The notes: generated by a model not told the origin, from the letters alone. A stretch of DNA of 64,000 bases from Labrys monachus (GCF_030814655.1 NZ_JAUSVK010000001.1:5215001-5279000), one strand, 5' to 3'; shown: positions 18,192 to 26,992, counted from the first letter of the stretch. Numbers and translations: made by a program.

Positions 18192-19454
18192 CTACAGCTT
18201 GATTCCCGTCGTCAGCAACCCGCGGGTGATGCTGCCGGTGGTGGGCAGCAGCGGAATGAGGCAGGCCTGCAAGGCGTGGTAGATGTCGATCTTGCCGTAG
18301 AAGGGGCCGGTGTTCGGCTCGAGCTCGTCATCGAGCTGGGGAAACCAGCCACCGTTCACCCGGTCGATCAGGTGGGCAGCGCTGAAATTCCAGATGCTGC
18401 GGTACCATTCCTCGTAGAAGGCATCGCCATCGACGGCGTTGAGAAAGGCGGCGGCGCCGATGCCCTCGCAGCACGGCCACCAATAGCGGCCGCGGATGCG
18501 CGGGGAACCGTCCCATTCGAGGGTGTAGTAGAAGCCGCCCTTCCCGGCGTCCCATCCCTCGGCGACGGCCTGGCGGAAGAGGTTCCGCGAGGCGTCCGGC
18601 AGCCATTCGAGCTTGCGGCCGCCGAGTTCCCACAGCTGCAGCAGCAGGCGTGCCCATTCGAGCCAGTGGCCCGGCGTCGTGCCGGCGGGGCGGAACACCG
18701 GGCTGCCGGCATAATCCTTGTTCAGCTGCCAATCGACCGTGAAATGCTCGGCGAGCCGCCAGCCGTTCTGCGCCGCGTGGCGGCGGACGATCAGGTCCGC
18801 GATGCGCTCGGCCTTGCGCAGATAGGTGCCGTCGCCGGTCGCCTCGAAGGCGGCCATCAGCGATTCGGTCAGATGCATGTTGGAATTCTGGCCGCGATAC
18901 TGGTCGTAGGGCTTCCAGTCGCGCGTGAACTCCTCGGCGACGGCGCCGTGCTCTTCCTCCCAGAAGCGCTCCCACAGGACGGTCGAGATATCGGCGAGCA
19001 AGCGGTCGGCGTCGGGATGGCCGGCGACCTTGGCGCTGGAGGCGGCCAGCAGCACGAAGGCGTGGCCATAGGCCTGCTTGGTGTCGTCGGTCGGCCCGTC
19101 ATAGCCGACGCCCCAGAAATAGCCGCCGTTCACCGCATCCCGGTGGCCGTTCCACAGGAAGTCCATGCCGTGGTCGATGAGGACGTCGGCGCCCGGACGG
19201 CCCATGAGCTGCGCCATGGCGAAGCAATGCACCATGCGCGTGGTGGCATGAAGCTGGCGGCCGGGCTTGCTGCCCGGCGGAATGCCGGGCGGCTGCGGCC
19301 TGCCCTCGGTGTCGAGATCGTAGAAGCCCCCGAGCGGATTGACGCTGCGCTTTTCGAAGAAGGAGAAGAGGTTGTCGGCCTGCTGCAGCAGCCAGGCCCG
19401 ATGGCTCGTGAGCGTCACCCATCTCGGGCCGGCGACGGAGGCGAAAGACGTCAT
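18192..19454 (-). CDS. AGE-family sugar epimerase/isomerase
   Basis: The 420-residue protein belongs to the N-acylglucosamine 2-epimerase family, an (alpha/alpha)6-barrel that includes mannose isomerases and YihS-type aldose-ketose isomerases. Visible marks are RQLHATTRMVHCFAMAQ, NGGYFWG, KQAYGHAFVLLAASS, the NMHLTESLMAAFE motif with the catalytic-region His, and GRYWWPCCEG. It interconverts an aldose and its 2-epimer or 2-ketose, but the substrate cannot be read from sequence. It lies 158 bp downstream of the enolase-like gene on the same strand and may be the third gene of that operon. Confidence 0.88.
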   Translation of the reverse strand: MTSFASVAGPRWVTLTSHRAWLLQQADNLFSFFEKRSVNPLGGFYDLDTEGRPQPPGIPPGSKPGRQLHATTRMVHCFAMAQLMGRPGADVLIDHGMDFLWNGHRDAVNGGYFWGVGYDGPTDDTKQAYGHAFVLLAASSAKVAGHPDADRLLADISTVLWERFWEEEHGAVAEEFTRDWKPYDQYRGQNSNMHLTESLMAAFEATGDGTYLRKAERIADLIVRRHAAQNGWRLAEHFTVDWQLNKDYAGSPVFRPAGTTPGHWLEWARLLLQLWELGGRKLEWLPDASRNLFRQAVAEGWDAGKGGFYYTLEWDGSPRIRGRYWWPCCEGIGAAAFLNAVDGDAFYEEWYRSIWNFSAAHLIDRVNGGWFPQLDDELEPNTGPFYGKIDIYHALQACLIPLLPTTGSITRGLLTTGIKL

Positions 19455-19612
19455 TCCAAATCTCCTTGGGGCAAATCCGCCGGCGAGGCCGCGCCTCGTC
19501 CGAGCGCTTGGGCGGGGCGCGCAAGGTCCCGCCTTGCGCTTGATAGATCAAGGCGAAAGGGCTCGCCACTGTCGTTTGGCGGCGAAGGTCCCCGTCCGCC
19601 GCGGCGCGTCGC

Positions 19613-20911
19613 TCAGGCCGCCGGCCGACGGCGGAAGGGCATCGCGTCCAGCCCGGCGAAGCGGGCCTTGGCGCCCAGGGCCTCCTCGATGCGCAGCACC
19701 TCGTTCCATTTAGCCATGCGCTCGGAACGGGCGAAGGAGCCGACCTTGAGCTGGCCGGCATTCCAGCCGACGGCGAGATGGGCGATGGCGACGTCCTCCG
19801 TCTCGCCCGAGCGGGCCGACACGATGGTGCCGAAGCCGGCGCGGCGCCCCGCCTCGCAGGCCGCCTTCGCCTCCGTCACGGTGCCGGCCTGATTGACCTT
19901 GACCAGCACGGCATTGACCGTCTGTTCCGCCGCCGCCTGCTCGACCAGCGCGGCATTGGTGACCAGGAAATCGTCGCCGATCACCTGGATGCTGTCGCCC
20001 ACCGCCGCCGTGAAGCGCTTGAGCCCCTCCGCGTCGTCCTCCGAGAAAGGGTCCTCGATCGACAGGATGGGATAGCGCTCACACCAGCCGAGCAGGTAGT
20101 CGGCCATCGCATCGCGATCGAACTCGCGTCCCTCCAGGCCGAGCCGGTAGCGCCCGTCCCGCCCGAATTCGGAGGCCGCGACGTCGAGCGAGATGGCGAC
20201 GTCGTCCCGCGGTACGTAGCCGGCGCGCTCGATGGCCATCACCAGCGTGTCGAGGGCCTGCTCGTTGGAGGAGAAGGCGGGCCACCAGCCGCCCTCGTCG
20301 GCGACGCCCTGCAGCAGGCCGCGCTCGGCCATGATGGCGCCGGCGGCGCGATAGACCTCGGCGGTGATCTCCAGCGCTTCGGCGAAGCTGCCGGCCTTCG
20401 GCGCCATCACCATGAAATCCTGGATATCGGTGCGTCGGCCGGCATGGACGCCGCCGCCGAAGATCTGGATCTCCGGCAGCGGAATCGTCACCGGCTCGTC
20501 CTCCGCCAGATAGCGCCACAGCGCCAGTCCCCGGCTCGCCGCCGCGGCGTGGAGCACCGCCAGCGACACGGCGACGGTAGTGTTGCCGCCGAGACGCCGC
20601 TTGTTGGGCGTGCCGTCGAGCGCCACCAGCGCGAAATCGATGGCGGCCTGGTCGAAGGGATCGCGGCCGGCGAGCATCGGCGCGATCTCGTCGCGCACGC
20701 TGGCAAGCGCGTCCTGCACGTCGAAGCCGCCGAGGCGCGGGCCGCCGTCGCGCCGGTCGACGGCCTCGCGGCTGCCGCGCGAGGCGCCGGCCGGTGCGAT
20801 GCCGCGCGCCAGCGTGCCGTCGCTGAGCAGCACCTCCGCCTCGACGGTGGGGCGGCCGCGCGAATCCCAGATGCGCCGGGCGTGGACGGTCAGGATGACG
20901 GGATCGGTCAT
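19613..20911 (-). CDS. Divergent enolase paralog, probably not glycolytic enolase
   Basis: The 432-residue protein aligns by eye with bacterial enolase over its full length: N-terminal IWDSRGRPTVEAEV, Ser44 in GAS, His156, Glu206 in DEGG, metal ligands Asp243, Glu286 and Asp313, catalytic Lys338, and Lys389. Three key positions differ. The active-site His of the SHRSGETED motif is Ala366 (SARSGETED), the Glu of QEFM is Asp165 (QDFM), and the loop GASTG reads GASRG. These changes at the phosphate and substrate end suggest a different substrate, perhaps a phosphorylated sugar acid (inference). It overlaps the upstream kinase gene by ATGA, next to an AGE isomerase and opposite a sugar importer, so it is not in a glycolysis context. 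Confidence 0.82.
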   Translation of the reverse strand: MTDPVILTVHARRIWDSRGRPTVEAEVLLSDGTLARGIAPAGASRGSREAVDRRDGGPRLGGFDVQDALASVRDEIAPMLAGRDPFDQAAIDFALVALDGTPNKRRLGGNTTVAVSLAVLHAAAASRGLALWRYLAEDEPVTIPLPEIQIFGGGVHAGRRTDIQDFMVMAPKAGSFAEALEITAEVYRAAGAIMAERGLLQGVADEGGWWPAFSSNEQALDTLVMAIERAGYVPRDDVAISLDVAASEFGRDGRYRLGLEGREFDRDAMADYLLGWCERYPILSIEDPFSEDDAEGLKRFTAAVGDSIQVIGDDFLVTNAALVEQAAAEQTVNAVLVKVNQAGTVTEAKAACEAGRRAGFGTIVSARSGETEDVAIAHLAVGWNAGQLKVGSFARSERMAKWNEVLRIEEALGAKARFAGLDAMPFRRRPAA

Positions 20912-21915
20912 GTCGGGTGCATCCAGGCTGTGGCGATGTCGATCAGGCGCGAGGGCGGCTTGGCGATGCGCGGCCGTGCGAAACGGCGCACCGCCTCGCG
21001 CTCGGCCTCGGCGGTGAGATATTCGACCGGCGACTTGCCGTCGACGCGGGCGAGGAAGAGGGCGGGGAGCAAGGCCGCCGCGCGCGCCTCCAGCGCCAGC
21101 GGCGCCTCCCAGTCGATCTGCCGGCGATAGGCGTCCGCCAGCACCGAGAAGGCGTCGAAATAGAGGTCGCGGCGCATGCCGGCCCGCGCGCCCTTGAGCA
21201 GGAGATGGTTGAGGCAGAAGGCGAGGTCGAAGGCCGGGTCGCCATGGCAGGCGCATTCGGCATCGAGGAAGACCGGCCCCTGCCCGCCGACCGGGATGCT
21301 GCCGACCAGGATGTTCTTGGGACTGACGTCGCCATGCACCAGCGCATGCCGGCTGGCGAGCGTCACCGCCGCCAGCGCCTCGAAGCGCGCGGCGAGATCC
21401 GGATGGGCCCGCCCCGTCGCGCGCAGATAGGGCTCGATGCGGATCGCCTCGAAGGTCGCCTCGTTGGCGAAGCGGACGGCGATGGAGGGATCGGCGGCAC
21501 TGCGGGCGTGGATGAGGCCGAGATCCCGGCCGACGGCGGCCGCGAATGCCGCATCGGCCCGCCCCGCCAGCAGTTCGGCCTTCCACACCGGATTGTCCTC
21601 CGGCGGCAGGAAGCTCATGGCGAAGAGGCCGAGGCCGGCATCCTCGCCCAGGACCTGCGGCACCGCATGGGGCAGCCAGGCCCCGACCTCGCGCATCCAC
21701 GCCGCCTCCGCGGCATTGCGCCCGACCGGCGCCTCCCAGACGGCGCTGACCTTGAGACGGGCCAGGGCGCGCTTGACGCAGAAGCGCCGGCCGGGCGTTT
21801 CGACGAGGAGGATGTCGGAGGAGACGCCGCCGGTCAGCGGCACGAACCGCACAGTCTCGCCGGGGTTCACCAGCCCCATCCGGCATAGCGCATCGGTCAG
21901 TGCATCATCCGGCAT
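20908..21915 (-). CDS. APH-fold small-molecule kinase
   Basis: The 335-residue protein has the aminoglycoside/choline-type kinase fold. Marks are the glycine-rich LTGGVSSDILLV, the nucleotide Lys in FCVKRALA, the catalytic loop ALVHGDVSPKNILVG, and the metal-binding FLDAECACHGDPAFDLAFCLNH. It would transfer phosphate from ATP to a hydroxyl group; in this setting a sugar or sugar acid is more likely than an antibiotic. It is translationally coupled to the enolase paralog (4-nt overlap), suggesting consecutive pathway steps. The ATG at 21915 is preferred to an upstream in-frame start at 21945, which adds a charged non-conserved stretch. Confidence 0.78.
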   Translation of the reverse strand: MPDDALTDALCRMGLVNPGETVRFVPLTGGVSSDILLVETPGRRFCVKRALARLKVSAVWEAPVGRNAAEAAWMREVGAWLPHAVPQVLGEDAGLGLFAMSFLPPEDNPVWKAELLAGRADAAFAAAVGRDLGLIHARSAADPSIAVRFANEATFEAIRIEPYLRATGRAHPDLAARFEALAAVTLASRHALVHGDVSPKNILVGSIPVGGQGPVFLDAECACHGDPAFDLAFCLNHLLLKGARAGMRRDLYFDAFSVLADAYRRQIDWEAPLALEARAAALLPALFLARVDGKSPVEYLTAEAEREAVRRFARPRIAKPPSRLIDIATAWMHPT

Positions 21916-22120
21916 CGCGACGTCCGATCGCTCCCGCGTTCCCACCCCTGCGCGACAGGGTCGCCCATGCGGCAGGCGAGGCCAAGCCCCGTTTGACCGG
22001 GCGATGCATTTTTCTGTTCGAAAGCACCGGCCTCGGGCGGCCGCCCTCGCCTCCGGGGGGCGAGCCGTGCGTCCCTGCGATCGCCGGCAGGGGTATCGAC
22101 AGGCGATATTGAGGTTGAAC

Positions 22121-22134
22121 CAAACTCAAGTTTG
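22121..22134. promoter_or_regulatory. Inverted repeat before the XRE-cupin regulator
   Basis: CAAACT (22121-22126) and AGTTTG (22129-22134) form a perfect 6-2-6 palindrome about 70 bp before the regulator ATG, in the space between divergent transcripts. It contains the CAAG sequence also present in the palindrome at 22869. A binding site for the XRE regulator is inferred. Confidence 0.35.
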
Positions 22135-22200
22135 CGCCACCTTCCCTCCCAATGGATCCCCGCAAAGCGCGGCGGTCCGCACAGGAACGGCAACCCTCGA

Positions 22201-22836
22201 ATGGCGATGAAACCACGATCAGCGGCCAAGGACACGGCGGAGCGGGCCGCCCCGCCCGGGTCCGACGAGCAGATGGCGTCGATGCGGCTGAGTTCGCGCC
22301 TGCGTCTCGCCCGCCAGATCCGGGGCATGACGCTGAAGGGCGTGGCCGACGCCGCCGGTTGTTCGGAAAGCCTGCTGTCGAAGATCGAGAACGGCAAGGC
22401 GACGCCCTCCCTGCCGATGCTGCACCGCCTCGTCCAGGCGCTGGAGACCAATATCGGCTGGATGTTCGAGGAAAGCGACGGCGATGAAGGCATCGTCTTT
22501 CGCCGCGGCGCGCGGCCGCTGATCACCCTCGATCCGCTCCGCCAGGGCGAGGGCATCAGCCTCGAGCGGGTCATCCCCTATTCGAACGGGCACCTCCTCC
22601 AGTGCAACATCCACCATATCGAGGTCGGCGGGGAAAGCGCCGGGCCGATCCAGCATGTGGGCGAGGAGGTCGGCTATATCCTCGAGGGCGACGTCGAACT
22701 CACCGTCGCCAGTTCGACCTTCCGCCTCTGCGCCGGCGATTCCTTCGTCTTCCGCTCCGAACTGCCGCATCACTACCGCAATGCAGGCGCGCGCCCCGCC
22801 AGCATCTTCTGGGTGAACACGCCGCCCACTTTTTGA
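22201..22836 (+). CDS. XRE-family regulator with C-terminal cupin
   Basis: The 211-residue protein joins an N-terminal helix-turn-helix (about residues 27-80, with LARQIRGMTLKGVADAAGCS and LLSKIENGKATPSLPMLHRL) to a C-terminal cupin barrel (about 130-205, HVGEEVGYILEGDVELTV and LCAGDSFVFRSELPHHYRNAG). Regulators of this HTH-cupin class respond to small ligands and usually control the adjacent catabolic or transport genes. It lies first in the direction of the second sugar importer and opposite the APH-enolase-AGE set, so it may control both. The ATG at 22201 is used; one at 22207 is equally possible. Confidence 0.85.
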   Translation: MAMKPRSAAKDTAERAAPPGSDEQMASMRLSSRLRLARQIRGMTLKGVADAAGCSESLLSKIENGKATPSLPMLHRLVQALETNIGWMFEESDGDEGIVFRRGARPLITLDPLRQGEGISLERVIPYSNGHLLQCNIHHIEVGGESAGPIQHVGEEVGYILEGDVELTVASSTFRLCAGDSFVFRSELPHHYRNAGARPASIFWVNTPPTF

Positions 22837-22859
22837 ATGGGATGCAACTTTTGGGACCC

Positions 22860-22888
22860 TTGACATTCATTCAAGTCTCTTGAATTCT
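22860..22888 (+). promoter_or_regulatory. Promoter of the second sugar importer with embedded operator
   Basis: TTGACA (22860-22865) is a consensus -35 box; a weak -10 (AATTCT) lies 17 bases downstream at 22883-22888. The spacer contains a perfect 7-3-7 inverted repeat, ATTCAAG (22869-22875) and CTTGAAT (22879-22885). A repressor bound there would block RNA polymerase. The XRE-cupin protein encoded immediately upstream is the natural candidate. Confidence 0.5.
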
Positions 22889-22960
22889 GGCTTCGCGAAC
22901 CCGCCAACCCTCGGCAAGAGCAGGGCAGCGGCTGTCGTCCAAAGCAGAGGGATGAAGACG

Positions 22961-23899
22961 ATGAACCAGATCTCCAGGATGCTCTTCCAGGGCATCGCCG
23001 TCACCGCCCTGGCGGCCGGCCTCGGCGTCTCCGCGGCCCGGGCCGACACTTACGCCCTGGTCACGATCAACCAGCAGGCGCTGTTCTTCAACCAGATCAA
23101 TGACGGGGCGAAGGCGGCCACGGACGCGGCCGGCGACAAGCTCGTGATCTTCAACGCCAACAATGTGCCGAGCGCCCAGAACGACGCCGTCGAGAATTAC
23201 ATCACCCAGAAGGTCGACGGCATCGTGCTCGTCGCCATCGACGTCAACGGCGTCAAATCGGCGATCACCGCCGCCAAGAAGGCCGGCATCCCGGTCATCG
23301 CCGTCGACGCGCAGATTCCCGACGGCGACAATGCCGCCTTCGTCGGTGTCGACAATGCGGCGGCCGGCGAGGACATCGGCAAGTTCTTTGCCGGCTATGT
23401 GAAGGACAAGATGGGCGGCTCGGCCAAGGTCGGCATCGTCGGCGCGCTCAACTCCTTCATCCAGAACCAGCGTCTCGACGGCTTCAAGAAGACGGCCGCC
23501 GGCGCCGGCGTCACTTTCCTCGACACCGTCGACGGCCAGAACGTCCAGGACGTCGCCCTCACGGCATCCGAGAACCTGATGACCGCCAATCCGAGCATGA
23601 ACGCCATCTATGCGACGGGCGAGCCCCAGCTGATCGGCGCCGTCTCGGCGGTGGATACAGCCGGCAAGAAGGACAGCGTCAAGGTCTTCGGATGGGACCT
23701 GACGGCCCAGGCGATCAAGGGCATCGACGAGGGCTGGGTCACCGCCGTGGTCCAGCAGGATCCCTATACCGAGGGGAAGACCGCCATCGAGACGCTCGCC
23801 AAGCTCAAGAAGGGCGAGAAGGTGCCGGCAGTGATCCACGTGCCGGTGACGATCGTCACCAAGGACAATGTCGACAAGTTCCGGAGCATGTTCAAGTAA
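22961..23899 (+). CDS. Second ribose-type ABC transporter, substrate-binding protein
   Basis: The 312-residue protein has a signal peptide (MNQISRMLFQG, a hydrophobic core, SAARADTY) and an RbsB-like fold. Marks are NQINDGAKAATDAAGDKLVIF, DGIVLVAIDVNGVKSAITAAKKAGIPV, VGVDNAAAGEDIGKF and VFGWDLTAQAIKGIDEGWV. The ATG at 22961 is chosen because AGAGG (22946-22950) sits at a good distance; an ATG at 22952 would add three residues but lies too close to it. It is only distantly similar to the binding protein at 15072, so the two importers probably carry different sugars. A GC hairpin follows the stop. Confidence 0.9.
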   Translation: MNQISRMLFQGIAVTALAAGLGVSAARADTYALVTINQQALFFNQINDGAKAATDAAGDKLVIFNANNVPSAQNDAVENYITQKVDGIVLVAIDVNGVKSAITAAKKAGIPVIAVDAQIPDGDNAAFVGVDNAAAGEDIGKFFAGYVKDKMGGSAKVGIVGALNSFIQNQRLDGFKKTAAGAGVTFLDTVDGQNVQDVALTASENLMTANPSMNAIYATGEPQLIGAVSAVDTAGKKDSVKVFGWDLTAQAIKGIDEGWVTAVVQQDPYTEGKTAIETLAKLKKGEKVPAVIHVPVTIVTKDNVDKFRSMFK

Positions 23900-23909
23900 C
23901 GCGGCGTCC

Positions 23910-23934
23910 CGGCGGCCGCACGATCCGGCCGCCG
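23910..23934 (+). other. Intercistronic stem-loop after second binding protein
   Basis: The arms CGGCGGCCG (23910-23918) and CGGCCGCCG (23926-23934) form a perfect 9-bp stem with a seven-base loop and no T-run. It lies between the binding-protein stop and the ATPase start. An mRNA-stabilising role is inferred. Confidence 0.55.
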
Positions 23935-23952
23935 CTCTTCCCGGAAAGAGCC

Positions 23953-24750
23953 ATGGCAGAACAGCCTCTCCGCGTGCGCATGCGCGGCATTTCGAAACGC
24001 TACGGCACGGTGCAGACGCTCGACGGCGTGTCGTTCGATCTCAGGCCCGGCGAGGTGCTCGGCCTCGTCGGCGACAACGGCGCCGGCAAGTCGACCCTCA
24101 GCAAGGTATTGTCGGGCGCCGTCATCCCCGACGAGGGCACCATCGAGATCGACGGGCAGGCCGTCTCGTTCCAGTCGCCGGCCGATGCCCGCCGGCACCA
24201 TGTCGAGATGGTCTATCAGGACCTGTCGCTCTGCGACACCATCGACGTCGCCGGCAACCTCTTCCTCGGCCGCGAGCCGCGCCGGCGCCTCGCCGGCCTG
24301 CCCTTCCTCGACAAGAAGCGCATGCTGCACGACGCGCGGCAGATGCTGGACAGCCTCGGCATCGCCATCCCCGATATCGGCGTCAAGGTAGAGAACCTCT
24401 CCGGCGGCCAGCGCCAGAGCATCGCCATCGGCCGCGCCGTGTCCTTCGGTCCGCGCGTGCTGATCATGGACGAGCCGACGGCGGCGCTCGCGGTCGCCGA
24501 GGTCGAGGCGGTGCTGGACCTCATCCGCAAGGTCAGTGCCCAGGGCGTCGGCGTGGTGCTGATCACCCACCGCCTGCAGGATCTCTTCCTGGTCTGCGAC
24601 CGCATCCAGGTGATGTATGAGGGCCGCTCCGTCGCCGAGCGCCGGATCGGCGACACCAATATCGAGGAGGTCGTCGACCTCATCGTCGGGCGCAAGTTCA
24701 GCGCGCGGTCCGCCCGGCACCATTCGCCCAGCGAAGCGAGGCCCTCATGA
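23953..24750 (+). CDS. Second ribose-type ABC transporter, single-domain ATPase
   Basis: The 265-residue ATPase has Walker A GDNGAGKST, Q-loop MVYQDLSLCDT, signature LSGGQRQSIAIGRA, Walker B VLIMDEPTAAL and switch His in LITHRLQDLF. Like the first importer's ATPase it is half the size of RbsA and probably works as a homodimer. The gene order here is binding protein, ATPase, permease, whereas the first importer has the permease before the ATPase, so the two operons are not simple duplicates. The stop overlaps the permease ATG by four bases (ATGA at 24747). Confidence 0.92.
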   Translation: MAEQPLRVRMRGISKRYGTVQTLDGVSFDLRPGEVLGLVGDNGAGKSTLSKVLSGAVIPDEGTIEIDGQAVSFQSPADARRHHVEMVYQDLSLCDTIDVAGNLFLGREPRRRLAGLPFLDKKRMLHDARQMLDSLGIAIPDIGVKVENLSGGQRQSIAIGRAVSFGPRVLIMDEPTAALAVAEVEAVLDLIRKVSAQGVGVVLITHRLQDLFLVCDRIQVMYEGRSVAERRIGDTNIEEVVDLIVGRKFSARSARHHSPSEARPS

Positions 24751-25763
24751 ACGCCCCGGCGAACAGCCCCCCGACGACCGCACCCCTGTCCGGGCGGCTC
24801 CGGCGGCAGACGGTGAAGGAGCGCTTCCTCGCCAATGGCGGGGTGGGGTCGATCGCCATCTTCTTCCTCGCCGTGGTCCTGCTCTTCTCGCTCACGACGG
24901 ACGAATTCCTTTCCATCGGGAACATCCTCAACATCGTGCGCCAGTCCGCGCCGCTGCTGATCGTCGCGGCCGCCATGACGCTGGTGATCACCACCGGCGG
25001 CATCGACCTGTCGGTGGGCTCCATCCTCGCGCTGGTGAGCGCGGTCTCGGCCACGCTGCTGCAATGGCACCTGCCCTGGCCGCTGGTCATCGTGCTGATG
25101 CTGGCGGGCGGCGGTCTGGTCGGCGCGCTGCAGGGCTTTTTCGTCGCCTATGAGGGCATTCCCGCCTTCATCGTCACTCTGGCGGGGCTGGGCATCATCA
25201 GCGGCCTCGCCAACCTGATCACCGGCGGCTACTCCATTCCCATCGCCCCCTCGATGTTCTCCGAGATCGGCCGCGGCTGGCTGCTCGGCGTGCCCTTCCC
25301 CGCCTGGATCGCCGTCATCGTCCTCATCCTCGCTTACGTCCTGTTCAACGAGACGCCGTTCGGCCGTTACGTCACCGGCATCGGGGCCAATGCCGAGGCG
25401 GTGCGGCGGGCCGGCGTCGACACGCGCTGGACCGGCCTCTTCGTCTATGTCCTCTCGGGCGCCATGGCGGCGCTGGCCGGCATCGTGCTCACCGCGCGCC
25501 TCGGCAGCGGCTCGTCGAATGCGGGCCAGGGCTTCGAGCTGCAGGTGATCGCGGCCGTGGTGCTCGGCGGCACCAGCCTGTTCGGCGGACGCGGCAGCGT
25601 CATCGGCACCGTGCTCGGCGCGCTGACCGTCGCCGTGATCGGCAACGGCCTCATCCTCGCGCATCTCTCGCCGTTCCTGACCCCGATCGTCACCGGCGCC
25701 ATCATCCTGGTGGCGATCTGGATGAATTTCAGGATCTTCAGCGGCTCGATCCGCTCGCGCTAA
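24747..25763 (+). CDS. Second ribose-type ABC transporter, permease
   Basis: The 338-residue inner-membrane protein has the BPD_transp_2 pattern: LVITTGGIDLSVGSILALVS, a long hydrophobic stretch, FVAYEGIPAFIVTLAGLGI, the coupling loop FGRYVTGIGANAEAVRRAGV and AVVLGGTSLFGGRGSVIGTV. It forms the translocation channel for the substrate of the upstream binding protein. The last 15 residues are basic (RIFSGSIRSR). A long perfect hairpin begins one base after the stop. Confidence 0.92.
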   Translation: MNAPANSPPTTAPLSGRLRRQTVKERFLANGGVGSIAIFFLAVVLLFSLTTDEFLSIGNILNIVRQSAPLLIVAAAMTLVITTGGIDLSVGSILALVSAVSATLLQWHLPWPLVIVLMLAGGGLVGALQGFFVAYEGIPAFIVTLAGLGIISGLANLITGGYSIPIAPSMFSEIGRGWLLGVPFPAWIAVIVLILAYVLFNETPFGRYVTGIGANAEAVRRAGVDTRWTGLFVYVLSGAMAALAGIVLTARLGSGSSNAGQGFELQVIAAVVLGGTSLFGGRGSVIGTVLGALTVAVIGNGLILAHLSPFLTPIVTGAIILVAIWMNFRIFSGSIRSR

Positions 25764-25764
25764 G

Positions 25765-25868
25765 CGGAGATTCAAGGGCGAGAACGCCCGTGAATCTCCG
25801 CAAGACTCTCGAAGGGACGCAGCAATTCTCGGGTCCATCCGTTGGACCGGCCCGAAAATTCTGCTTGG
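25765..25868. repeat. Pair of long inverted repeats after the second importer
   Basis: The first is a near-perfect stem, GGAGATTCA...GGGCG with CGCCC...TGAATCTCC, spanning about 25766-25799. The second is a longer imperfect palindrome at about 25820-25868: AGCAATTCTCGGGTCCA against TGGACCGGCCCGAAAATTCTGCT. Neither ends in a T-run. They may attenuate transcription between the importer and the phosphotriesterase-family gene, or be REP-type elements. Confidence 0.5.
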
Positions 25869-25896
25869 CAGCAGGACGCATCAGGGAGGCAAGCCC

Positions 25897-26967
25897 GTGG
25901 CAGACGACAGAACGCCGGCGATCGGCGTCGGAACCGGCAGGGTCATGACCGTGCTGGGACCGATGCCGGTCGGGGAGATGGGTACGACGCTGATGCACGA
26001 GCACATCCTGCTCGATGCCTCGAACTGGTGGCAATGCCCGTGCCATGCGTCGGAACTGGCGATCGCCCAGCAGCCGGTCAACATCGAGATCATCGGCGAG
26101 TTGCGCATGAACCCGTTCATGAATCGCGACAATTGCTTCCTGCTCGACGTCGACCTGGCGATGAATGAGCTCGGGCGCTTCGCGGAGCTCGGCGGCAACA
26201 CCGTGGTCGACCCCACCAATCTCGGCATCGGGCGCGACCCGCAGGCGCTGCAGCGCATCTCGCGCCGCACCCGCCTCAACATCGTGATGGGCACCGGCTT
26301 CTATCTGGAGGCCTCCCATCCCGACTGGTTCGGGACGATGGATGTCGACGATGTCGCCGCCTTCATCGTGCATGATGTCGGCGGCGCCGCCGAAAAGCCC
26401 GAGGTGGCCGCCGGCATCATCGGCGAGATCGGCGTCAGCAAGGATTTCACGCCCGGCGAGCAGAAGTCGCTGCGCGGCGCCGCCCGCGCCTCCCGCATCA
26501 CCGGCGTGCCGCTTTCGATCCACCTGCCGGGATGGGAACGGCTCGCCCATCGCGTGCTCGACATCGTCGAGGAGGAGGGCGCGGATCTCCGCCACACCGT
26601 GCTGTGCCACATGAATCCGAGCCATGACGACCCCGATTACCAGAAGGGCCTCGCCGACCGCGGCGCCTTCCTGGAATACGACATGATCGGCATGGACTAT
26701 TACTACGCCGACCAGAAGGCCCAGTCCCCGTCCGACGAGGAGAATGCCCGCGCGATCCGCAGCCTGGTCGAGGCCGGCTATGGCGAGCGCCTGCTGCTTT
26801 CGCAGGACGTCTTCCTCAAGATGATGCTGACCCGGTTCGGCGGCTTCGGCTATGGCTATATCCTTCGCCATTTCGTGCCGCGGCTGATGCGCCACGGGCT
26901 CGATCGGGCGACGATCGATCTTCTGATGAAGGAGAACCCGCGCCGGGTCTTCTCCTCATTGCCGTGA
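25897..26967 (+). CDS. Phosphotriesterase-family metal-dependent hydrolase/lactonase
   Basis: The 356-residue TIM-barrel protein has the metal ligands expected of the phosphotriesterase family: His34-x-His36 in TLMHEHILLD, a bridging acidic residue in GEIGVSKDFTP (a Glu at the position of the carboxylated Lys, as in PHP-type members), the His of LSIHLPG and LCHMNPSH, and Asp in LLSQDVF. Family members near sugar importers are often sugar lactonases, some acting on phosphorylated lactones, which would fit here; paraoxonase-like activity is less likely. The start is GTG at 25897 with GGGAGG about ten bases upstream. It is followed by a PF07090-like gene. Confidence 0.84.
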   Translation: MADDRTPAIGVGTGRVMTVLGPMPVGEMGTTLMHEHILLDASNWWQCPCHASELAIAQQPVNIEIIGELRMNPFMNRDNCFLLDVDLAMNELGRFAELGGNTVVDPTNLGIGRDPQALQRISRRTRLNIVMGTGFYLEASHPDWFGTMDVDDVAAFIVHDVGGAAEKPEVAAGIIGEIGVSKDFTPGEQKSLRGAARASRITGVPLSIHLPGWERLAHRVLDIVEEEGADLRHTVLCHMNPSHDDPDYQKGLADRGAFLEYDMIGMDYYYADQKAQSPSDEENARAIRSLVEAGYGERLLLSQDVFLKMMLTRFGGFGYGYILRHFVPRLMRHGLDRATIDLLMKENPRRVFSSLP

Positions 26968-26992
26968 CGTCCCTGCCAAGAGGTTTCGAACC

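Noticed and set aside
20908-21915. Aminoglycoside resistance gene
   Set aside because: The kinase has the APH fold, but its coupling to an enolase paralog in a sugar locus makes a metabolic substrate more likely; the fold alone does not imply resistance.
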